From NCBI GenBank assembly GCA_030844565.1, contig JAUUNK010000299.1:1-5347 (forward strand): a stretch of DNA of 5,347 nucleotides, read 5' to 3'. Below, piece after piece: positions 1 to 4,310 of this stretch; the stretch's first letter is position 1; every line of letters begins with the position of its first letter. The DNA is from Bacteroides ovatus (GTDB lineage Bacteria; Bacteroidota; Bacteroidia; Bacteroidales; Bacteroidaceae). The translations under genes and the position numbers were made by a program. The notes below the pieces were generated by a model, which did no database searches, was not told the origin of the DNA, and worked only from the letters and a program-made list of their open reading frames with translations.

Positions 1-282
1 TACTCCGATCATCCCGATTTTGCATATATGATATATAATTGGCTGGAAAATCATGCCCATGATGGCGTGGAAGAAACAGCACATGGGGATTGTGATGTAT
101 CATTTACCATTGATAAACACGGAAAAGTAAAAGACATCAAGGTTGAAAAGGTACATTTTGGAGCTTCCGGTGATCTGAAAACAGCCGCCATCAATGCCAT
201 AAAAAGGCTGCCTCAGTTTATCCCGGCTACGCAAAACGGAAAACCTGTATCATTCAGAATAACCACATCGATAAGTTTTTGA
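1..282 (+). CDS. TonB C-terminal-domain protein, 3' fragment
   Basis: The reading frame is open from the first base and ends at TGA 280-282, so this is the last 93 codons of a gene that begins outside the window. The ATG at 28 lies inside the domain and is unlikely to be the true start. The fragment matches the C-terminal domain of TonB-like energy transducers. A short helix (NWLENHAHDG) is followed by a strand with DVSFTIDKHGKVKDIKVEKV, then a helix with AAINAIKRLPQFIPATQNGKP, written here as AINAIKRLPQF and PATQNGKPVSF, and a last strand ending SISF at the stop. The family pattern is F-x-[IV]-[DN]-x-x-G-x-[VI], then A-[VI]-[KR]-x-[LM]-P-x-[WF]-x-P-x-x-x-N-G-x-P-V; F replaces the common W. 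TonB carries proton-motive energy to outer-membrane transporters, but many Bacteroidota proteins carry this domain with unknown roles. The N-terminal part, where a membrane helix would lie, is not visible. The domain call is fairly firm; the role is open. Confidence 0.8.
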   Translation, partial: YSDHPDFAYMIYNWLENHAHDGVEETAHGDCDVSFTIDKHGKVKDIKVEKVHFGASGDLKTAAINAIKRLPQFIPATQNGKPVSFRITTSISF

Positions 283-299
283 AAAAGAACAGACAGGAA

Positions 300-341
300 A
301 TGAGAAGAGAGTTTAAGGGCGGCAGGGTATCTTCGGCAAAA
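300..341 (+). repeat. Intergenic repeat copy 1 with near-consensus -7 box
   Basis: This lies in the 90-base spacer before the HEAT-like gene. Bases 300-337 align without gaps to 3212-3249, with 31 of 38 identical by my count. The core GGGTATCTTCGGC (325-337) is also shared with copy 2 at 2779. TATCTTCG (328-335) differs from the Bacteroides -7 consensus TAnnTTTG by one base and sits 45 bases before ATG 373. No convincing TTTG -33 element is seen at the usual distance. It may be a promoter segment, or a leftover of a short ORF (ATG 300, MRREFKGGRVSSAK) that is mirrored in copy 3. Confidence 0.5.
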
Positions 342-372
342 CAGATTAGAATGAAATAATAAATGCAAGATT

Positions 373-1152
373 ATGAATCTAAAGGAAGAACATGAACAGA
401 AACGGTATTTTATAGAAAACATGAGTGAGCAGGATTTAACGCTTGCTTATGAAAGACTTGCAAATAACGGATTTCCTACAAAGGAAACACTCTCGTTCTG
501 CTATGAAATCGGGCAAAGTAGTCAAGTGGCTTATCATTATAAATTGATTATTGAAGATTGGCAGCGTAGTACTGCAAAGAGGTTACGCCTTGAAACGTGG
601 TTTGAATTGCATGGTAAAGACGGCGTTGATTTTCTATTTGATGTATTAGCGCACGAACCGGAAAATATGTCGGTTGCTTATCTGCTTGCCGGGACGTTGG
701 AAAAACTGTCTCACCAAAATTTTTATACCGAATCTTGTTACAAACTGACGAAGCATTTGGAAAAACGACTTCCTATATCCGATGCAACGGAACGGAGGAT
801 GGGAATCATAGCATTGGGGTGGATTGCCAATGAAAAATTATTGCCTGTGTTGCATCATCATTTGTTAGCTGATAGTGATGAACTTTGCCGGGCATGGGCT
901 GCTTCTTCCCTGATGCAGATGTCGTTTAACCGGGGACGGAAGGGAACGATTCGCAAACGTTCCGCTTCCGTGCTTCGTGAAGCCATCGAAAAGGAAACCG
1001 ACCTGTTTGCTCTCGGTACAATGATTGACACGGTACAGACACTATGGGACAAGAAGCTCGGATTGAGTGGAATTGCCGTGGAAGAACGGCGGGAAGCGAG
1101 TATTCAAAAAGCACGGAAGAGTGCAATACGATTTTTGGAAAGTTGGTTATAA
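373..1152 (+). CDS. HEAT-like alpha-helical repeat protein, possible immunity protein
   Basis: A 259-residue soluble, almost wholly helical protein with no signal peptide or membrane segment, so it is probably cytoplasmic. Residues 15-130 form helices rich in W, Y and L with no motif I recognise. Residues about 137-225 look like HEAT or armadillo-type hairpins: RRMGIIALGWIANEKLLPVL, then LADSDELCRAWAASSLMQMS, where D-[ED]-x-x-[RC]-x-x-A-x-x-[SA]-L is the typical second-helix pattern. A third hairpin covers about 196-225. A basic stretch, NRGRKGTIRKR (186-196), interrupts the array. HEAT-like proteins act by binding a partner and have no catalytic residues. HEAT-repeat proteins occur as immunity proteins in polymorphic toxin loci, and the neighbours fit that, but it is inference. 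ATG 373 was chosen because it gives the longest frame and follows an A-rich leader; ATG 421 (MSEQDL) is the alternative. It is preceded by repeat copy 1 and followed by a 127-base gap, so it may be its own unit. Confidence 0.6.
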   Translation: MNLKEEHEQKRYFIENMSEQDLTLAYERLANNGFPTKETLSFCYEIGQSSQVAYHYKLIIEDWQRSTAKRLRLETWFELHGKDGVDFLFDVLAHEPENMSVAYLLAGTLEKLSHQNFYTESCYKLTKHLEKRLPISDATERRMGIIALGWIANEKLLPVLHHHLLADSDELCRAWAASSLMQMSFNRGRKGTIRKRSASVLREAIEKETDLFALGTMIDTVQTLWDKKLGLSGIAVEERREASIQKARKSAIRFLESWL

Positions 1153-1199
1153 TTTATTCTATGTATCGGAATCGAAAGTTAATGCGAAATTATGATATG

Positions 1200-1227
1200 T
1201 TGAATTATAGATAATGAAACACTTTTG
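1200..1227 (+). promoter_or_regulatory. Weak candidate Bacteroides-type promoter
   Basis: The 127-base spacer at 1153-1279 is AT-rich and has no ORF of note and no clear hairpin terminator. It holds TTG at 1200-1202, then 17 bases, then CACTTTTG at 1220-1227. The latter differs from the -7 consensus TAnnTTTG only at its first base. It would put a start some 40-50 bases before ATG 1280. The evidence is thin, because short AT-rich matches occur by chance and the spacing is a little short. Confidence 0.2.
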
Positions 1228-1279
1228 GTTATGGTTCTAAGAGAAGTATAATGAGATTATGAACTAAATATTTAAGCGT

Positions 1280-1561
1280 ATGAGTGCAGTTGCAAAATTT
1301 CTTTTAAACATCACGCTAATAACTGTTATCAGCGTTGTGTTACGGATTATAGTTTCTTATTATCCGGATTATGATGCACGGGATTTTGACTGGGGAATAT
1401 TCCCTTATATCATAACAGGGCTATTCTTTCTTGCTGCCTTTCTGAACCCGGAAGGAAGCCTGTGCCGTAAAGGGGATTTGATTATAGGCATCATCGCCCT
1501 TGTCCTGTCGATCATCATTTCCTTTATATACTACCAACTCGATCACATGAGCTGGCGCTAA
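1280..1561 (+). CDS. Small membrane protein with three helices
   Basis: A 93-residue hydrophobic protein with no family I recognise. Helices are predicted at about 5-27 (NITLITVISVVLRIIVSYY), 40-56 (IFPYIITGLFFLAAFLN) and 66-87 (DLIIGIIALVLSIIISFIYY). The first loop is acidic (YPDYDARDFDWG) and the second is short and basic (CRKGD). By the positive-inside rule the second loop is cytoplasmic, so the N-terminus is inside and the acidic loop and C-terminus are periplasmic. The stop is only 14 bases before the DUF2931 gene, so the two are very likely co-transcribed and may act as a pair. The later DUF2931 gene at 4311 carries three helices of its own, which makes this protein a candidate detached membrane module for its neighbour. 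ATG 1280 follows an A-rich leader, and no earlier in-frame start seems better. Confidence is high that it is a real gene, none for a specific role. Confidence 0.75.
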   Translation: MSAVAKFLLNITLITVISVVLRIIVSYYPDYDARDFDWGIFPYIITGLFFLAAFLNPEGSLCRKGDLIIGIIALVLSIIISFIYYQLDHMSWR

Positions 1562-1575
1562 CCAAATAGTCATTT

Positions 1576-2766
1576 ATGGAAACGGTCTATCATTTCTTCA
1601 AAGAGGACAAAGCCAATGCGGTGCTATTGGTTATCGCCTGCCTGTTGCTGTGCTTTCTTCTTTACAAGGTGGCAGGAATCAAAATCAGGTTTAACAAGAA
1701 AGAACCGAGAACGGTTTTTTCATGGAGTCCGTCTGTCAGTACTCCATATAATTATCCGGTAGAACTTCTCCGTTGCAAGGTAGGTTTCGGGAACAAAGGT
1801 GAAAGTATTCCGGTCTTTGGTTCTTTTCCGAAATTGGGTATCGGAAGAAGAGGAGCAGGTGGAGTCGATTTAAATGCTTTCGACATAGAACGTGGGTTGC
1901 CTATCCCTAATAGCCTTGATATTTTGTGGGCTGCATATACCGAGAAGAAATTCTACAAAGCAAATATCCAATTTTCAGAGGAATTGCAAAACCGAATGTT
2001 GGAGTTATTTCGAGAGGGGTACTATGGCGTTAAAGAAAAGCAACGGTTCAGATACAACAACCTTGTCATAACACTTCTGCCGGAAGGGAAAATATGGCTA
2101 TATCTCGATGGTTCTCACCGTTATGTCCGTTTGGATTATACACTACAGGCAGAAGAGGTATCAGTAGAATTAAGTGATTATGTGGATACCCGTCATAAAA
2201 CAATGGATGATTTTTGTACAGGTCGATTGTCGGATTATCCCAAAGCGATTGAAAATCTATCGAAAAATGGTATTCCTAAAGGATTATGGGATACTTATGC
2301 AGAGAGGTTTCCGTATGATATTCAGATTGAGTTTGAGAATGAGCAGACTGTATTTGATCCGGATTACGGGTATTTTTGTTCCAATGGTGAGATGCTCGGA
2401 AGTCTTGATGATGTAAAGTATTATCCTATGGCACGGCTGAAACATTTGATAATGGCATGGAACGTTGCCGACACAGTATATGTAGGGCATCTGTTTTTTA
2501 ATGAGAATGAGGTTATACGCAATTATCCTGCGGCATTTGGCGATGAATCCAATCCCGATATTCGGGGGAAATTTCTGATTAAAGTCGGAGAAGATAATAA
2601 CCGATTTGACATCAGCCTTAGAGTTGGTGAGAGAGAATGTAAATTTGAGGAAACACAAATTCATGTGTTTAGACGTGGAGTTAATCAGCCTAAAAAAGAG
2701 GCTGTTATATACTATAATAACCACCAACATATCCATTCGAGTGATATTAAATTTATAGGAGAATAA
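1576..2766 (+). CDS. Membrane-anchored DUF2931 family protein with extra C-terminal region
   Basis: A 396-residue protein of unknown function. One membrane helix lies at about 15-32 (NAVLLVIACLLLCFLLYKV), followed by a basic stretch (KIRFNKKEPR) and then a beta-rich DUF2931 domain at about 47-260. Family marks are FSWSPSVSTPYNYPVEL near 48-64, LPIPNSLDILWAAYTEKKFY (108-127), a helix MLELFREGYY (141-150), the strand pair LVITLLPEGKIWLYLDGSHR (163-182), and KGLWDTYAERFPYDIQIEF near 235-253. The same blocks recur in the second DUF2931 protein of this window. Most family members I know are lipoproteins of about 200-350 residues; this one has a helix instead of a lipobox. Some 135 further residues (about 262-396) follow the shared part, including a segment DTVYVGHLFFNENEVI and a His-rich tail (NNHQHIHSSD). 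The basic stretch right after the helix argues for a cytoplasmic domain, against the envelope location usual for the family, so topology is uncertain. It pairs with the 93-residue gene 14 bases upstream. Confidence 0.75.
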   Translation: METVYHFFKEDKANAVLLVIACLLLCFLLYKVAGIKIRFNKKEPRTVFSWSPSVSTPYNYPVELLRCKVGFGNKGESIPVFGSFPKLGIGRRGAGGVDLNAFDIERGLPIPNSLDILWAAYTEKKFYKANIQFSEELQNRMLELFREGYYGVKEKQRFRYNNLVITLLPEGKIWLYLDGSHRYVRLDYTLQAEEVSVELSDYVDTRHKTMDDFCTGRLSDYPKAIENLSKNGIPKGLWDTYAERFPYDIQIEFENEQTVFDPDYGYFCSNGEMLGSLDDVKYYPMARLKHLIMAWNVADTVYVGHLFFNENEVIRNYPAAFGDESNPDIRGKFLIKVGEDNNRFDISLRVGERECKFEETQIHVFRRGVNQPKKEAVIYYNNHQHIHSSDIKFIGE

Positions 2767-2778
2767 GGATATACTAAT

Positions 2779-2801
2779 CGGGGTATCTTTGGTGGAAAAT
2801 G
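2779..2801 (+). repeat. Intergenic repeat copy 2 with perfect -7 box
   Basis: These 23 bases match 3235-3257 with a single difference (T for C at 2793). The core is CGGGGTATCTTTGG followed by TGGAAAATG. TATCTTTG at 2784-2791 fits the Bacteroides -7 consensus TAnnTTTG exactly and lies 51 bases before ATG 2835. No clear -33 TTTG precedes it. Unlike copies 1 and 3, the flank upstream of the core is not shared: it follows the stop of the DUF2931 gene by only 12 bases. It may drive the SH3-like gene separately from the upstream pair. Confidence 0.6.
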
Positions 2802-2834
2802 GAAACGGAATTGTTCAACTTGAAATATTGAGGA

Positions 2835-3191
2835 ATGAAAACAGTAATAACCCTATTAATATGTATAGCTATGGCGACTTGTTCCAATACCAAACGAGGG
2901 ACTTCTTCCGGTGGAGAAACGGGAGATATTCCTATTGCAGAAAATTACGGTGATAGTTTGGTCGGAAAGTTTGTGACGAACTTGTACGAGTTCAAGCTAT
3001 ACGATCAGCCGGAAGGGAAAGTAACGGGAGAACTTTATCCTGCCCGGCATTATGGCGGACACGTGAAAGAGAAGAAAGGCGACTGGATAAGGTTTGAGGA
3101 TTTACGTGCGATAAATAAACTTGCTGTTTCCTTCTCCGGCTGGACGAAATGGCGTGAAAACGATACGATAGTATTTGAGACTTTTAAGTAA
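2835..3191 (+). CDS. Small exported SH3-like protein, probable lipoprotein
   Basis: A 118-residue protein starting with MKTVITLLICIAMATC, a short signal peptide with Cys16 as the likely lipidated residue. The lipobox M-A-T-C is imperfect, because Thr rather than Gly, Ala or Ser precedes the Cys. A polar linker rich in S, T and G (17-42) follows, typical of lipoprotein tethers. Residues about 43-118 resemble a bacterial SH3 barrel: FVTNLYEFKLYDQPEGKVTG corresponds to the usual V-x-x-L-N-V-R-x-x-P-x-G-x-V strand-turn-strand, KGDWIRFEDL to the G-x-W-x-x-V block, and SGWTKW to the closing G-W-[VT]-x-x strand. Such domains bind cell-wall peptides or other proteins and have no catalytic site. It would sit in the periplasm, anchored to a membrane. 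It has its own repeat copy with a consensus -7 box 51 bases upstream. A role as a periplasmic partner or immunity protein is inference; the fold call is moderate. Confidence 0.55.
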   Translation: MKTVITLLICIAMATCSNTKRGTSSGGETGDIPIAENYGDSLVGKFVTNLYEFKLYDQPEGKVTGELYPARHYGGHVKEKKGDWIRFEDLRAINKLAVSFSGWTKWRENDTIVFETFK

Positions 3192-3211
3192 TAATTAAAA
3201 TATGGATAGCG

Positions 3212-3257
3212 ATGAAAAGGGAATTGAAGGACGGCGGGGTATCTTTGGCGGAAAATG
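3212..3257 (+). repeat. Intergenic repeat copy 3 with perfect -7 box
   Basis: This is the longest copy and joins the other two. Bases 3212-3249 align to copy 1 (300-337), while 3235-3257 match copy 2 with one mismatch. TATCTTTG at 3240-3247 is a perfect TAnnTTTG, 93 bases before ATG 3333. The segment opens a 37-codon ORF (3212-3325, starting MKRELKDGGVSLAEN) whose first residues resemble those of the short ORF in copy 1. The 141-base spacer 3192-3332 otherwise holds only a second promoter candidate and no hairpin terminator that I can see. Confidence 0.6.
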
Positions 3258-3276
3258 CATCATTAAATAGTAAACG

Positions 3277-3309
3277 TTTGAATAACGAAAAAGTGAAAAA
3301 ATCTATTTG
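3277..3309 (+). promoter_or_regulatory. Candidate Bacteroides-type promoter before the ankyrin gene
   Basis: TTTG at 3277-3280 is followed after 21 bases by TCTATTTG at 3302-3309, which has one mismatch to the -7 consensus TAnnTTTG. The layout fits the -33/-7 arrangement known for Bacteroides. It would start transcription about 15-20 bases before ATG 3333. The -33 part overlaps a short palindrome, AAACGTTT (3272-3279). It competes with the perfect -7 box of repeat copy 3 some 60 bases upstream; either or both could be used. Confidence 0.35.
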
Positions 3310-3332
3310 TAAAGCAATAAAATAGACCTGTA

Positions 3333-4136
3333 ATGAAAACGATGTTAATATTTATAGCCATAGTTCTGGCGGGAATACTCGCTAAACCATTATTCGATGC
3401 AATTGTATCGCTACCATTTCCTACATCCGGCAAGTATGACCCGCAGGGGGGTGGGGATGGTTATGGTATTGCGATAATCGGATTCATTGTAACTCCTTTG
3501 CTGCTTGCCGTTTTTCTAACGGCATTGATTGTTGCGGCTTGTAAAATATCCAATGGATGGGTACTTACCGGGGTATGGGCAGCAATCATTCTCTTATTTG
3601 CAATATATCCGACAATTCATTTTATTAAAGAGTATCCAGATAATCAATTTGAGAAAAATCAATCTAAATTGTATGAAATGCTTGCAGACGGAGCGCCTGA
3701 TGAAAAAATAAAACCACTTGCAGAAAAAGTCGCCAAAAAGTGTAGCGGGTGTGTCTTTGATAAATTGGTTGAATACTTCAAGTTTGATATGGCTCGTGAA
3801 ATGATTGAGAATGGATATGATATATCGAAGTCAAGCTATTTATTGAGTGATATGGTAGAAGATGACCGTCATTACACCGACACTGAATTTACGAGGGCTG
3901 TTTTCCTGATTGAAAACGGGGCTGATGTCAATGGAAAGGCTCTTCGTGGTACTCCGATTTTTCATACTATTATATGGGGGAACCTAAAATCTGTAAAACT
4001 ATTATTAGACAATGGAGCAGACATAAATATTAGAAATCAAGAGGGAGAAACGCCATTGTCTTGTGCTAAAAGGTTAGGAGAAAACGAAATAGTAGCGTTG
4101 TTACTCAAATATGGGGCAACCGAAGACAATAAATGA
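3333..4136 (+). CDS. Three-helix membrane protein with C-terminal ankyrin repeats
   Basis: A 267-residue protein. Helices are predicted at about 4-20 (MLIFIAIVLAGILAKPL), 45-70 (a long run of I, L, V and A) and 76-97 (WVLTGVWAAIILLFAIYPTI). A Gly-rich loop (GKYDPQGGGDG, 33-43) separates the first two. A helical linker with two Cys (KKCSGC, 135-140) leads to ankyrin repeats: a degenerate unit about 150-200 ending FLIENGADVN, a full unit about 204-236 (RGTPIFHTIIWGNLKSVKLL, then DNGADINIRN), and a final unit about 238-263 (GETPLSCAKRLGENEIVALL, then KYGA). The G-x-T-P and N-G-A-D-[VI]-N marks are clear. Ankyrin arrays bind proteins. By the positive-inside rule, with KISNGW as the inner loop, the repeats face the periplasm, which is unusual. 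Ankyrin proteins are known among immunity proteins of polymorphic toxin systems, so that role is plausible here but inferred. The stop overlaps the small TPR-like ORF. Confidence 0.8.
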   Translation: MKTMLIFIAIVLAGILAKPLFDAIVSLPFPTSGKYDPQGGGDGYGIAIIGFIVTPLLLAVFLTALIVAACKISNGWVLTGVWAAIILLFAIYPTIHFIKEYPDNQFEKNQSKLYEMLADGAPDEKIKPLAEKVAKKCSGCVFDKLVEYFKFDMAREMIENGYDISKSSYLLSDMVEDDRHYTDTEFTRAVFLIENGADVNGKALRGTPIFHTIIWGNLKSVKLLLDNGADINIRNQEGETPLSCAKRLGENEIVALLLKYGATEDNK

Positions 4137-4281
4137 TATACTTGGAAGGTTGTACTATGGTCGTGGGCTGGCACGTAAGCAGTCGGGCGATAAGAACGGG
4201 GCTTGTGAGGACTGGCACAGAAGTAGTGAATTGGGATGCTTTCAGGCTAATGCGTTGCTGCCGTTGTGTGGTGAGAAATAA
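4111..4281 (+). CDS. Short TPR-like ORF, likely remnant of a larger TPR protein
   Basis: A 56-residue frame from ATG 4111 to TAA 4279-4281. It resembles the last TPR unit of many Bacteroidota proteins: YYGRGLARKQSGDKNG, then ACEDWHRSSELGCFQANALL, and a final C before the stop. The family pattern is [YN]-x-R-G-x-A-[KR]-x-x-x-G-D-x-x-G-A-C-x-D-W-x-x-[AS]-x-E-L-G. A normal protein of this type would have further repeats upstream. Here the frame is closed by TAG 4093-4095 and that stretch encodes the ankyrin C-terminus in another frame. The start overlaps the ankyrin gene by 26 bases, and no ribosome site is evident. It is therefore probably a 3' remnant left when another gene was inserted or recombined, though it could still be translated. 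An 85-codon frame from 4133 shares the same bases but shows no family resemblance and runs into the next gene. Confidence 0.5.
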   Translation: MGQPKTINDILGRLYYGRGLARKQSGDKNGACEDWHRSSELGCFQANALLPLCGEK

Positions 4282-4310
4282 CAGAATTACAAACATAAAA
4301 TTACGAAGTT

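Noticed and set aside
858..1126. Two minus-strand frames under the HEAT-like gene.
   Set aside because: They overlap each other and the well-supported + strand gene, and have no leader or motif of their own.
1153..1279. Search for a terminator hairpin after the HEAT-like gene.
   Set aside because: No GC-rich inverted repeat followed by a T run was found; the spacer is simply AT-rich.
2284..2736. A 150-codon minus-strand frame inside the first DUF2931 gene.
   Set aside because: It lies entirely within a gene supported by family motifs, and its composition (rich in I, L and K) is that of an antisense shadow.
3202..3270. A 22-codon frame starting MDSDEKGIEGRRGIFGGK after the SH3-like gene.
   Set aside because: GIFGGK recurs in copy 2 with a silent change, but in copy 1 this frame is broken by TAA within the aligned part, so I treat the match as a DNA repeat rather than a gene.
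3529..3711. A 60-codon + strand frame inside the ankyrin gene.
   Set aside because: It is an out-of-frame shadow of the membrane segment and linker region, with no leader of its own.
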